Assembly: GCF_018873765.1 (NCBI RefSeq)
Contig: NC_057922.1
Location: 11,979,563-12,043,562, forward strand
DNA length: 64,000 nucleotides
Reading direction: 5' to 3'
Origin: Telopea speciosissima
Taxonomy: Eukaryota > Streptophyta > Magnoliopsida > Proteales > Proteaceae
The notes beneath the pieces were generated by a model. The model had not been told where the DNA came from. It saw nothing but the letters and a program-made list of their open reading frames with translations, and did no database searches. The position numbers were made by a program, and so were the translations under genes. Of the stretch, positions 22,413 through 34,711 are shown in pieces. Every line of letters starts with the position of its first letter. The stretch's first letter is position 1.

Positions 22413-25400
22413 TCAAGCACAAGAATCTAACTTGTCTCCTAATAAGGGTAACAAAGAAGCAGGTTTAGTTGTAGAATTTTCAATTCCTTCGGTCATCTTC
22501 TTTGATCCACTATCCTTAGCTTTGGCCCATAAAAGGAGATATAATCCCACCACCACTAATGCAGCTCCTATAATGCTGCAAATCCCATCACCACAAGATT
22601 AAGGCTCCTATATATGATTAGTAGTGAGGTAAAGTAAAATAAGTAAAATTAGAAAAACAAATTAGCTTTATAAGAACTAACCTCTCAAATTGAACTTTTT
22701 TCCGGAAGTTTGACTCAAAGAGAAAGGAGAAGATGATGATAAGTGGGCCAAATGCTGATGCAAAAACGGACCCCTTCTTATGTATGCACCATGTTGTGGC
22801 ATAAAAGCATATTCCAGTCATTAATATTCCCTGTGCACAAGTTGCTTAATGTTTAATTAGGGTCATTTACTTAAGAACTATTTTACCCCGCAAAAAAAAA
22901 AACATTTTGGGAGATGGCCTTCTAGGCCCCTTAGAATATAAAAAATCATGAATATGGTAGTTTTTTCAAAAAGGGACGGCTGGCCGGTGGCGTGGTCCCT
23001 GTGATGAGAGCATGTGTATGGCCATCAATCTAGATGAGACTTTTTAGTTGACGGACGATAATTTTGCACTCCTATGTCTGGGTGTAGAGGCCATATGATC
23101 ATCAGGCAACATTCTTTTTATTTATTTTTTAAATAATGAAGTAGGTTTTTTACTGGCTTGGTGTGCTTCGGCCTTAATCTGTCTAGGGAATTTGGGTTGG
23201 GCTTAGGACATGAATATCATATCCAATGCTACGCCAGTTCAACCTAAGGGTGTCAATTTGAAACCAAAATCGAAATCCGCCGTTTAAAATCATATTAAAT
23301 CAAACCACAATAAGAATCGGTACAATTTCGGTATCAAGAAAATGAATCCTAAGCAAAACCGTTCGATATAAATCAAACCGTACCAAATTACTTATTCCTG
23401 AATCGAACCGAGTATACACATGTATATTAATTATAAATATGTATCTCAATATGTATTATATATGAGCTATAGTGATTAAGAGAAGAGAGAAAGAATAATA
23501 AATTAAAGGGAGAAAGTTCTCTGTCCGGGAGTGTGGCCTATGCTAGCACTCCCATGAGTCTATCTCTCTCCTCTCCATTTGAAAAGACACCTCTGCCCCT
23601 TGTTTTAAGAAGGAGAGGGATAGACACATGAGAGTGCTCACGTAGACCACACTCCCAGACAGAGTTCTTTTTCCCTAAATTAAACACATGCAAGAGGATG
23701 CAGATTACTTTAACTGTGTGAGAATCTTTTTTCTGATAAGGCTATGTTTGGATGCCAATAAAAAATATATATAATAAGATTGATCCAATAAAATAATTTT
23801 TTCTTTTCTAGTTACTGAAATTTTTTTCTTTCTTTTCCTTGCTTCCACACATAGTATAATGTAAATTTGAGAGACTGAGACAGAAGGTTACCCCGTAAAG
23901 GATAGTTAGAACCTCAAGACTTCCCTCCAACCTGATCTTCCATGCAGTGGAACTCCTATCTGTGAAGGCTGCAATAGCAACGGTTTGAAGGGTTCCACAG
24001 AAGCTGATCATGGCTGCCCAAGACATATCTCCTTGATATTTAGTCGTCACATGTTCCTGCAAATTAATGTCTTACGGTTTTAACCTTTATAAAACCTTCC
24101 ACAAAAAAAAAAAAAAAAAAAAACCTTTATAAAACCACTAATGTGATTTATAGTTCTGATTTGTTATCAAATTGTAGATTAAGGTCAAAAAGTTTTTATA
24201 TGAAAGAAACTAATAAGACTTTGGCTGTAAACTTTCTTCTTCTTTTCTTTTAACAGTTACATTTAGACACGAGGGGTGTGCAAATAATGGCCGCATTCGC
24301 AGGATTTTTCGCCTTTTCATGGAGGTGTGATGGTCATTTCCCATGCCCTGTGAAAATGGGTAGGGGCAGTACAGCGCACCGGATGCACCCAGATTACAGA
24401 TAGCTTCGCTCTTTCTCCCATTTTTTATTTATGAGGAAGTATGGTTAATTCTAAAGCTTTGTGAATATATTGTAGGGGTGCAAGTTTGGCCCTGTCGGCC
24501 CAAACCTACCCTGCCCCGCCCTGAGCCCAAACAAGGCCTGGACTAGAAATTTCTAGCCCTTCGTCCTAGACCGACCTTGCCCAACCCTACCCTGTTTTAA
24601 GTTACACTATAAAATATATATTGATATACTATATATATAATCAACTTTAAATGTCACACATGTTTTGTTATATAATATATTATATATGAAGATAATAAGT
24701 GATAATATATTTTATTATAGTGTTATTTTATGTAAATTTGATAATTTTCTCCCCAACCTAGCCCAATTCAATCCAGTTCATGCATCTCCCTTCCCCGACT
24801 CCATGATCAGAGTCAATTAGGGTTAGCCTGGCCCAACCTTGGGGGTAGGTCAAGGTTGGATTATCTAGACCCTAAGTTAGGGTTGAGCTGGGTTTGGGCC
24901 TAGCTAAGGAGATTCAAGATTGGGTTAGGGTTTTAAAAAGTCTGGCACAACTTGACCCTGTTGCAACCCTAATATATTTTGTACATAATCTTCTATTTAA
25001 GTTAGAATCAGCCCTAAATCAAACTTATGGCCTAGTAGGAAACCAAAATCATAAATTCAATCAGTGATGTGATATAGATACATGTGATATTGTGATATAA
25101 TCATGGTTGTTGGGGGACCTACTAACTTTATCTCACGTGAGGAAAGAGCATTTAAAGTAGAGGTGTATAGCCGAAATCCGTTTCCGTATTTGTGTCTGTA
25201 TCCGTTTAGCATTATCCGAATCCATCCGAAAGCTAAACGGATGCGAATACGAATACGGATAGGCTATAGCTATCCGTAAAGCTATATTTACATGTAAATG
25301 GATAAAAATATCCAATCCATATTCGTATCTGTATCTGTATCCGTTTAGCCCTATCCGAATCCGTCCGATAGCTAATTGGATGTGGATGCGGATATAACAC

Positions 25401-27549
25401 TATCCGAGCCAAATCCGATCTGTTTACATTCCTAATTTAAAGGCAGTTATGACAATGCATCTGTCGGTGGTAGGAATTATTATAAGAAAGCAACAGGCGG
25501 AGAGCGTGAGAGCTGTCCGTGTGATCTGTTTGATCCATTGGTATTTTAGAGAGAGAAAGAGAGCCTATGCCAGGTAGATTGTGGGTTGGATGTTCAAAAT
25601 TTTTGTAGAAGGTGGGGTCAACCTTAAGGGTTTTTTTTTATTTGTTTAATTTTTTTAATTTTTATAAAACCTTCCCTCCACATATGTCAAAATTTAGGCC
25701 AAATGAAAATGCTAAATAGCAAAAATAAATTTCTGAAAATATGAGGACTAGGAGGGTGCATGTCAATAGATGGATAGATTGAAAAGTACAGGGATGAGCT
25801 TTTAGTTCAGTGGTAGACAGTGGAGGTGTAGCATAAAGGAGGTCAGATCGTGTCCTTGTCCCATAGTGGATACCATGTGGCTAGTCTTGAAGGGCATTGG
25901 ACGGTACTTATACAAGGACATGATCCGTGCTCAGCATAAGGACCCTCCTAAACATAATTAAATCCTCTCCAATTCTCCAGCGCATCCACCACACATCTGA
26001 TAGTTGGGATGTCTGCTAAGTGCCCCCAATCATCGAATGCATGCTGGAGATCCAAACACACATCCACCCCTACCTTCTTTGAGTATTAATCATAGCTAGT
26101 AGTAATAGTAGTGGTGTAACAATAAGTGATCCATTGAGCCCAGCTGACCCCTGCGGATCCTTGTTTGTCTCCATTGTAGATCTCATACCAAAAAAAAAAA
26201 ATATTGAAAAGTAAAAAGAAAGTTGTCACTATGATTAAATTTTAGTTTGGATCTTGGACTTGGTTTCCTTCACCCCATAGAGAAAAAGGAATTCATTCAC
26301 CAATAGGTCTCATTGCCTTGGGATAGGCATAGAAGAATACTAGGAATAACGTTGACTTCAGAGCTAGCGAGGGAGCGAGGGGGGGGGGGGGGAGAGTAAC
26401 GATAACCCTAGATGAGTGTACTTTTGCTTCACCGAGTGTAAAGGGAAAGAAAGCTTTCACTTTGAACCTTACTTGAACCAAATCCAAACTTGTTCTAAGA
26501 GATCAAACGGTTAAAATGGATACATCATCCTTCCCGGTTAGTTGAATTACATGGATTCTTGTTTTGGATTCCTCTCATTTTTCTTTTTCCCCATAGAACC
26601 TTTTACTTTAAACCACCAAAATGATTTTTGTTTCTGTTTTTAGTAAAAAAATAATAATATTCTAAGTGGTGTATTCCTTAATGGTGGGGGCTAAAAAAAA
26701 ACTCTGATACTAATTTATTAACAAGGTATGATTCTATCCAATCATAAACGTTGCATTGGAATTGAACCTACTTTGTGATTCTCATTTCAATAAAGATTCT
26801 ATTTTGTACCCTATGTTTGGCAGTTGATTTATTAGAGAATTGTAACAGTAATTAAAAAGGAATGAGTATGTATGACTTACCAACAACACATTCAAGGAAC
26901 CAAGAGCGAGGAGTGAAACCAAATTGGCGAGATAACCGATAAACCGGTTTCCGGTGGCTGGAAAACCAATTTCTGACGATTGATGTTTAGGTATCGTTTC
27001 TCTGGTGTAGAGCACCATAGCAATAGTCCCCAGTACCGATAAAGAAATTCCCCATACCTTGGCTTGGCCATTGATGCTGCAAAACCTGAAACTCTCTCGC
27101 CGGAAAATTACTGCCATTACAAAAACCACTGCCGTATTTGTGTTCAATATGATGTTCTGGAAAGTTGCTGACACATATCTTAGACTCCATGTCAGCAGTA
27201 ACTGCCCTAATGGTACCCTAATTTGCCACCCAAAAAACAAACACCAAAAATAAAAACCCAAGAAAGAAATTATATGTCACAAATATTATTCCCTATTTTT
27301 TTTTCTTGAATATTTTTGTATAATTGGTGTATCAGAAATTACTGTAAGAAGCCCAACAAGAAAGCCCAGCCGATTGTCTGAAATGTGATCGTTGACCTTT
27401 TCCCTCTGCAAGAAATTAAGCAAATATGAGAGAGAGAGAGAGAGATGGGTTTAATGGTTAATACTTTTCGAGGAAGCAGGCGAGGGAGGAGAGGAGGAAA
27501 GTGGAGACGATGTGCTCATAGACAACAAAAACAGTGGCGCTTGCTCCTC
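22413..27549 (-). CDS. WAT1-related (EamA/MtN21) transporter, exons 2-7
   Basis: Six minus-strand exons join in frame: 27465-27549, 27343-27405, 26881-27217, 23892-24056, 22682-22830 and 22413-22575 (stop TGA), giving about 319 residues. They match the plant WAT1/UMAMIT family of ten-helix drug/metabolite transporters: VFVVYEHIVSTFLLSSL near the start, RYVSATFQNIILNTN (helix 4 region), WKIRLEGSLEVLTILYGG, and IIGAALVVVGLYLLLWAK as the last helix before a polar tail ending KLDSCA. Family members move auxin, amino acids or specialised metabolites across the plasma membrane or tonoplast; the substrate is not predictable. All junctions are GT-AG. The first exon (about 40 residues, helix 1) was not found upstream, where a TIR element and a tandem duplication lie, so the gene may be 5'-disrupted or have a distant exon 1. 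Introns at 22831-23891 and 24057-26880 carry MITEs. Confidence 0.82.
23508..23675. mobile_element. MULE-like MITE in a WAT1 intron
   Basis: Inverted ends gggagaaagttctctgtc and (opposite strand) gggaaaaagaactctgtc. Perfect 9-bp target-site duplication taaattaaa at 23499-23507 and 23676-23684. Same family as the elements at 6690 and 45378. Confidence 0.85.
24473..24971. mobile_element. hAT-like non-autonomous element in a WAT1 intron
   Basis: Starts taggggtgcaag and ends gttgcaacccta, hAT-type inverted termini. The 8-bp flanks atatattg (24465-24472) and atatattt (24972-24979) agree at 7 of 8 positions. The interior is made of cccaacc/ggttggg words without coding capacity. Confidence 0.65.
25158..25434. 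mobile_element. hAT-like MITE, ATCCG-rich family, copy 1
   Basis: Starts tagaggtgtatagcc and ends tgtttacattccta. Perfect 8-bp target-site duplication atttaaag at 25150-25157 and 25435-25442. The interior repeats tatccg, gtatccgttt and ctaaacggatgcg. Family members lie at 33637 and 48530. It lies in the long WAT1 intron. Confidence 0.85.
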
Positions 27550-27851
27550 CTGAGGAGATGAGGTGTGTATCTCTTCAGTAATCTGATGAACTCCATTTCT
27601 GCTGCTGCTGCTGCTTCTGCTTCTGCCTTTCCAAATGCAAGAAAGATACTTCCCTGTTGCGTTTTGGGACTTTTGCTCGATTGGTCCTACATTTTGGCTT
27701 GTTCTACATTAACAAAAGTAGGGTGCTTTTCTTACTTTGCATTCATAGACTCTGGGCCTGCTAGGTTTGATAGAGTCGATTGGTCCTACATTTTGGCCTT
27801 TTCCATTTTTGTTTGGGACGTAAAACCCGGATCTGGCTCCTAAATTGCCAG

Positions 27852-28864
27852 CGCGGGAGCTGGATCGTCAGCACCCTTTCATATCATTGCACCTAGCATT
27901 AAATATATCCAACGGTCATCAATATGATAGATATTTTAATCCATCTCTCTTTCACTCTCTCGTTTTAACTCCTAAACTCGATCTGACTTCATTCTTCAAA
28001 ATCTCTCGATTTTCATGCTCTTCCCCCTCTCTGCATCTTCTTCAAGGATCCGGCAACACAGGTGTGCGATTCAGTGACTCTGCTTTGTAAACCTAAACTC
28101 CTAACATATAAACAAGAAAAAGAGAAGAAAACTAAGGTTCAATAGCTGGAGCCTGGTACCTCCCAAGCCTTCAACAAGCTTATGTACAACAAAAATCATC
28201 TGACATAAAGACCAAGAAGAAAACAAGATCACAGACCGAAAATATACCTACACTTCACCTAAACTACTTAAATGAAATTTGAGAACTACACCGTACACAC
28301 AGATAAGGAAAATAAAAGCAAAATCTCCGTTGGAAAGTTACAGGAAATTGGTGGGGGATAAGACGGGGGAAATGAGGTCTACCTTTTTCAAGTGATAACG
28401 CATGAATCAAAAAGTGATGATTACAGTGATGACAAATCCTCTGCAATTGATGAATTCGTAGATCTGATTCTGAGTCTTTGAAATTTCAATGGGAGAAAAA
28501 AAAAAAAAAAAAAACCAAAAAGTTTGAGGGTTAAAAAGTATAGTAAGGGACTACTGCAAGGGGGGGAGGGTGAAAGGCGGATTGAACTTTTTCCCCTGAA
28601 ATTTCAAGAGAAGCAACAACAACAACCATACCACCACCTGGTTCGCTGATTTTCATTCTCTGATTTAGGTTCGCAGAAAGGGAGAAGAGAAAGAGAAACG
28701 AGAGGTTTTGAGGAATGAGGTCGGGTCGGGTTAAGGAATTCAAACGAGAGAGTGAGAGAGAGATGGATTAAAATATCCATCATAGTGATGACCATTGGAT
28801 ATATTTAATGCCAGGTGTAATGATCTAAAAGGGGTTCTGGACCGTCCAGCTCCCGCCACGTCCC
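27852..28864. mobile_element. TIR element next to the WAT1 gene, possibly carrying captured sequence
   Basis: Inverted arms at about 27852-28045 and 28665-28864 share gcgggagctgga, agcattaaatatatccaa and gatattttaatccatctctc. Flanking attgcc (27844-27849 and 28865-28870) may be the core of a degraded target-site duplication. The interior contains a segment with a conserved reading frame (see 30110-30361) and non-repetitive, gene-like sequence, as in Pack-MULEs. The right half of the element is included in the tandem duplication that follows. Confidence 0.55.
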
Positions 28865-30076
28865 ATTGCCCGGCTTTTGCCATCCTCTCTCCTCCCCTTC
28901 TTTGAAAAAGATCTCTTTGCACTATGTGTACAGCCATGTGTACAGATATAATAATAGAGATTTTATTATTGACAGTTTGATTCCTTGAAGGAGTTAATAT
29001 TATCCCTATTTCTTCCATTGATGCGAAATCATTTACATCTCACTCAAAATTCAATAATTTTTAGTGATATTTATTTCTATTTGAAGTAAAAAGGTTATAG
29101 GAGACCCTCAAGAAATAAAAGAAGGTTTTTCCCCATTTCCTAGAGGTTCCCCCTAAGTTATGCATGCTTTCTAAACCTTTTTTTCTTGTTTCCTTTAATG
29201 TTAGGTACATCTAGTTTACTTACTTTTAATTTCAATATATTTGGTTTAGGATATCTCTTGATTTCATCATGTAAACCTAGATATACCGTTACTATTTTAC
29301 TAACAATAGTGGTGGTATGTTTCATCCCCAAGTATGGGTATTCAGATCCTCTCCAATGACTTTTAACCATCAGAGTCGATCTCCCACCATCCATGGATAC
29401 GCCCCAAGGATGGTTTTGTTCTGATTTGTTTTCTATAACAACATAGCTTGTCGTGGGCTTTCATCTCTCTATTATTTCCTTTTATGTGGAACATATAGGT
29501 TGCATTACTCTTAGATTAGGGTGTGTATATTTCTCTTAATCATACAATTTTTAATGGTTTTTTGTATTAAAATCATGGTACTGAGTTTCGTTTTTGGACC
29601 AAATTCCCCTCCACCCATTCACCACGGGGCAAGAGAGGGCAGGAAAAGCTATTGGGAGGGTATTTTGGAACATACTAAAACCCTAAGAGGGGTATGTGAA
29701 CCCTAGGATGGTGGTGTGACCTTTCTTCTAACCTTAATTTTGCTTCATTTTAATACTTTTGGATTTGTTTTATTGCTAATATTTGTTTTATAGCTTTGCA
29801 AGGAGGTATATTCTTTCCTTTACTTTGATTAAATCTTCAATAATATTACACCGTAGCTTAAGATCTATCTTCGTTAAGTAGAATCCATCATTTGAATGAA
29901 AATCCAATTAAACAAGGAAACTGGTTTAACCAGGCACTCAGGCAGACAGGGAAGCCTAACACCATCCTTGGACCATAACTTGATACATACCCTTTTCTTT
30001 TGGTTTGACCAGTCCCCATTGAAGTCATCTTTGAAATCATATTTGTGAATCTTAGAACCTACAGATCTACAGATCC
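28239..30076. repeat. Tandem segmental duplication, unit 1
   Basis: This block is repeated directly next to itself at 30077-32617, from the phrase aaaatatacctacacttcac to a cttagaac tail. The copies are about 95% alike by eye outside two indels. Unit 1 lacks about 545 bp present in unit 2 (30455-31000) and lacks the MITE at 31477. No intact host gene is inside. Confidence 0.85.
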
Positions 30077-30109
30077 AAAATATACCTACACTTCACATAA
30101 ACTACTTAA

Positions 30110-30361
30110 ATGAAATTTGAGAACTACACCGTACACACAGAAAAGGGAAATAAAAGCAAAATCTCCGTTGAAAAGTTACAGGAAATTGGTGGGGGATACG
30201 ATAGGGGAAATGAGGTCTACCTTTTTCAAGTGATAACGCATGAATCAAAAAGTGATGATTACAGTGATGACAACCCCTCTGCAAGTGATGAATTCATAGA
30301 TCTGATTCTGAGTCTTGGAAATTTCAAGGGGAGAACAAAAAAAAAAAACCAAAAAGTTTGA
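30110..30361 (+). other. Conserved open reading frame inside the duplicated element (83 aa)
   Basis: Reads KFENYTVHTEKGNK, KISVEKLQEIGGGY, EVYLFQVITHESKSDDYSDD, then DEFIDLILSLGNF. The paralogous stretch in unit 1 (28273-28482) keeps most of this reading frame, with one in-frame stop after IGGG. It has an acidic Ser/Asp segment and no domain I recognise. It could be part of a host exon captured by the TIR element, or chance. It is not a complete gene. Confidence 0.25.
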
Positions 30362-31126
30362 AGGTTAAAAAGTGTAGTAAGGGAATACTGCAAGGGGAGG
30401 AGGGTGGAAGAGAGAAAAGTGGATTGAACTTTTTCCCTTGAAATTTCAGGTGGATTGGTCTTTCTCTCTGCAATTATTTCCCTTTTTTAGTAGTACTTGT
30501 GTTGGGTAATGGGTTTTGTCTATAATTCATTTGTTTAATTTTAGTTTCAAGGTTTTATTTTACAGTCTCTGTATCTTTCCGGAGCAGCAGCGGAAGGGGT
30601 ATTTTCATTCTTAAGAATCAGAAAAAACAAAAAAGGATGAAAAGATAAGAAGTGTTGTTCCTCTCGTAAACCGTGTCCCTTGTTTGCAGGTTGCATTCAT
30701 TATCATCATTCCACTTTTTTCGTAACATGGCCCAATCTCTTCTCGAGTCTCATCTCCCAATTTCCTTTTGCTTCTTTACTTCTTCTTTATCTCAGAGGCT
30801 TAAACCATAACCAGCTTCTGGGTAGTGGATAACCATTTCACTCTGTTTTCGTCTTTGCTTGCAAGCAAGGTGACAAACATTCGCTTTCAATCGTCTCTGA
30901 GGGGGTGTTGTCGCTGAAGCTATTGGTTCTGATATTTTTCTCCCTCTTGGCAGCTTCAGAGAAGAACGAACCGACGAGACTTGGGCACGGAGGTGTTCAA
31001 GATAAGCAACAACAACAACCATACCACCACCTGGTTCGTTGATTTTCATTCTTTGATTTAGTTTCGTAGAAAGAAAGAGAAACGAGAGGTTTTGAGGAAT
31101 GAAGTTGGGTCGGGTTCAGGAGTTCA

Positions 31127-31173
<47 letters not shown>

Positions 31174-31476
31174 TTAAAATATCCATCATATTGATGACCG
31201 TTGGATATACTTAATGCCAGGTGTAATGATCTAAAAGGGTGTTGGACTGTCCAGCTCCCTCCACGGCCCATTGCCCTGCTTTGGTCATCTTCTCTCCTCC
31301 CCTCTTTGAAAAAGATCTCTTTGCACGATGTGTAAAGCACATATATAATAATAGATATTTTATTATTGACAGTTTGATTCCGTGAAGGAGTTAATATTAT
31401 ACCTATTTCTTCCATTAATGCAAAATCATTTATATCTCACTCAAAATTCAATAATTTTTAGTGATATTTATTTCTA

Positions 31477-31636
31477 GAGGAGTTGTTCTCTGTTCCGCAG
31501 TGCAGCCTGTGCTCAGGCACATGGGGGTGGGCGCAATGACCACCCTGCCCCCTACATAGGCCACCACCCTGCCCCCTACATAGGCTGCCCATGTGCTTGG
31601 GCATAGGCTGCGTTGCTGTACAGAGAATATTCTCCC
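31477..31636. mobile_element. MITE in unit 2 with an empty site in unit 1
   Basis: A 160-bp element, gaggagttgttctctgttcc to gtacagagaatattctccc, with inverted ends. It is flanked by the 9-bp repeat ttatttcta (31468-31476 and 31637-31645). The paralogous position in unit 1 has a single ttatttcta (29071-29079), giving the pre-insertion state. The middle contains a short direct repeat of accctgccccctacatagg. Confidence 0.92.
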
Positions 31637-32617
31637 TTATTTCTATTTGAAGTAAAAAGGTCATAGGAGACCCTCAAGAAATAAAAGAAGGTTTTCCCCC
31701 ACTTCCTAGAGGTTCCCCCTAAGTTTTGCATGCTTTCTAACTCTTTTTTTTCTTGTTTCCTTTAATCTTATGTACATCTAGTTTACTTACTTTTGATTTC
31801 AATACATTTGGTTTAGCATATCTCTTGATTTCATCATGTAAACATAGATATACCATTACTATTTTACTAACAATAGTGGTGGTATGTTTCATCCCCAAGC
31901 ATGGGTATCCAGATCCTCTCCAATGACATTTAACCATCAGAGTCGATCTCCCACCATCCATGGATACACCCCATGGATGGTTTTGTTCTGATCTGTTTTC
32001 TATAACAACATAGCTTGTCGTGGGCTTTCATCTCTCTATTCTTTCCTTTAATATGGAACATATAGGTTGCATTACTCTTAGATTAGGGTATGTATATTTA
32101 TCTTAATCATACAATTTTTAATGGTTTTTTGTATTAAAATCATGGTACTGAGTTTCGTTTCTGGACCAAGTTCCCCTCCACCCATTCACCACAAGGCAAG
32201 AGAGGGCAGAAAAAGGTATTGGGAGGGTATTTTGGAACATATTAAAACCCTAAGAGGGGTATGTGAACCCTAGGATAGTGGTGTGACCTTTCTTCTAACC
32301 TTATTTTTGCTTCATTTTAATACTTTTGGTTTTGTTTATTGCTAATATTTGTTTTATAGCTTTGCAGGGAGGTTTATTCTTTCCTTTACTTTGATTAAAT
32401 CTTCAATAATATTACACCGTAGCTTAAGATCTATCTTTGTTAAGTAGAATCCATTATTTGAATGAAAATCCAATTAAACAAGGAAACTGGTTTAACCAGG
32501 CAGACAGGGAAGCCTAACACCATCCTTAGACTATAACTTGATACATATCCTTTTCTTGTGGTTTGACCAATCCTCATTGAAGTTTTCTTTGGAATCATAT
32601 TACTAGTTCTTAGAACT

Positions 32618-33162
32618 TAATCTAGGTAGCGACTCTCTTTCCATCATTCTTTCATCTTACGCAAAGGGACGATTCGTTTTCTCATTCAAGAAACATGCAC
32701 CACATTCTCAAAGTGACAACTCCACATGGGATACTCAACATAGTACCTTTTGGGTATTAGAAAGAGACACATCATTGTACCGCTTGATCACCACAACGTA
32801 GGCATGTGAGAGGTATATAATAAGATTCCTTCTTGTCGAGGGTAGCCTTCCTTGTCCTAAACCAAGTCTCAAGAATCATGTAGGAAACATAGAACCCCAA
32901 TGTATGTACGTCCTTGATTGCTTCACAAAAATTCTTACTTTGGTCATTGTGTTCTTTAATTGGGGTTCCATGGCCTTCAAGGTTCTGCAAGAAGAATGCC
33001 CAATTGTAGGAAAGAACAACAGAAATAGAGCAAATGAAGATAGATGCTGGTGAAGAATCTACACCCTCCTAAGTATGTACAATATCTATTTACCCAGCCT
33101 CTAACCAACCACCTTTGAGAATCTTTCTGAATTAGGAACTCATATAGAATGCGCTATATATC
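32618..33162. other. 3' flank of 4CL copy A; orphan reading frame
   Basis: On the minus strand, a ttcttgcag acceptor-like site (about 32986-32994) precedes about 70 open residues (HGTPIKEHNDQSKNFCEAIK..., ending CLRCGDQAVQ). I cannot link it to a family or to neighbouring exons. The rest is unassigned. Confidence 0.25.
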
Positions 33163-33636
33163 TCACAACTTTGCTCTTAAATCCTTCCGTAGGATCTTGC
33201 CAGATGGTGCTTTTGGGATTGAATGCACGAAAAGTACCCGTTTGATCCTCTTATAGTGTACTACCTGCACCAATAAGATAACGACCATTAAGAAACGGAA
33301 TAAACCCAATTAATTTTCTCATGGGCTTTGATTGGGCCATACCCCATGGTCATGTTGGACATGGGCTCAGGGACTTGGTCATTTCAGCCCAACCCAACTC
33401 CAATTTGTGTAAGCATCATATAGAAAAAAACCAAGCGTAATGGGCTCATATCAATAAAACCCAAATTTGTGTGGGCTATGTGTATTTGTGTTTGAATCAC
33501 CTGTTTTGAGATGTATTCCTTGATCTCATCGTCTGTGACCTCACAACCGTTTGATTTCACGACAAAGGCGACCGGAACTTCGCCTGCAACTTCGTCTTTC
33601 ATTCTGTAACATTAATTAACAAAAACTGATTGGAAC

Positions 33637-33905
33637 TAGGGGTGTAAATGAATAGTTGAAATCCGTTTCCGTATCCGTGTCCGTATCCGTTTAGCACTCT
33701 CTGAATCCGTCCGAAAGCTAACGGATGCGGATACAGATAGGCTCTAGCTATCCAAAAAGCTATATTTACACGTAAACGGATAAAATATCCGATCCGTATC
33801 CGTGTCTGTATCTGTTTAGCACTATCCGAATCCGTCTAAAAGCTAATCGGATGCGGATGCGGATATAGCACTATTCGAGCTGAATCCGATCCGTTTACAT
33901 CCCTA
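33637..33905. mobile_element. hAT-like MITE, ATCCG-rich family, copy 2, in 4CL-A intron 3
   Basis: Starts taggggtgtaaatg and ends ccgtttacatcccta. Exact 8-bp target-site duplication attggaac at 33629-33636 and 33906-33913. Intron 3 of copy A without the element and one target copy is 98 nt; intron 3 of copy B is 96 nt and carries no insertion at the matching ggttcaaatc position. Confidence 0.93.
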
Positions 33906-34260
33906 ATTGGAACCCGAGGCCCTGATCGATCTGAACCAATATATAAAAACTTTTAATTGATGGTTAATTATGGCTTACGGGACAACAGCGGCATCAGAGA
34001 TTTTGGGATGAGCGACGAGAATTGCTTCGAGCTCGGCGGGAGCTACCTGGAAACCCTTGTACTTGATCAATTCTTTCAACCGATCCACAATGAAGATCTC
34101 ATCATCCTCATCAACATAGCCAATGTCCCCTGTGTGTAACCAACCATGTTTGTCAATGGTTCTCTTTGTACCCTCTGGATCGTTGAGATAACCTAAACAA
34201 AAAGCAAGGGTAAATATGTCAGCTTGGCTGAGAGAGTGAAGATTTTCAAGGAGGTAATTA

Positions 34261-34600
34261 GGTTATCTCAAAATCAAACTGAAACCGTTTACCGAAACCA
34301 AACCGAACCATTTAAATCGAAACCGTGATACTGTTTAATAAATGGTTCGGTTATGGTTTCAAAATTGAGGCCGTTTAATTAAATGGTTCAAACCGAATCG
34401 GATCGTTTAATCGAATAAACCGTTTAACTCTCTTAAATGTATCAAAAGCAAGTTGAAACAATTTACCGAAACCGAACCGAACCATTTAAAACCAAAATCG
34501 TAAAACCGTTTAATAAATGGTTTGATTCTGGTTTTAAAATTAAAACTGTTTAACCAAACCCGGTCGTTTAACTGAAACCAGACCATTTAACACCGTTAAG
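34261..34600. mobile_element. AACCG-rich interspersed repeat in 4CL-A intron 2
   Basis: Repeated words aaaccgaacc, ccgtttaa and aatggttcgg. Absent from intron 2 of copy B. Resembles non-coding hAT-type derivatives, but the ends are not defined. Confidence 0.4.
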
Positions 34601-34711
34601 GGGGTGCTTAGTTTGGGAGGAAAATAAGAAAGAAAGATGAGTTTGAATCATCCTTTTACCTTTTAAAGTCAACTAGTTGTTGTTTGTTGCAAAGTTTGCG
34701 GGATTAGAATT

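Larger units (their letters stand above)
30077..32617. repeat. Tandem segmental duplication, unit 2
   Basis: Direct copy of 28239-30076 with an extra internal 545 bp and a 160-bp MITE (31477-31636). It includes the right arm of the TIR element at about 31020-31260 but not the left arm, so the duplication took place after the element had inserted. A (GA)n run at 31131-31168 interrupts the arm. Confidence 0.85.

Noticed and set aside
23808-24062. 84-aa frame as a separate small gene
   Set aside because: It is exon 5 of the WAT1-type transporter read through into its introns.
32772-32990. 72-aa minus-strand frame preceded by an acceptor-like site
   Set aside because: No family, no joining exon and no second copy; kept only as a note in the intergenic entry.
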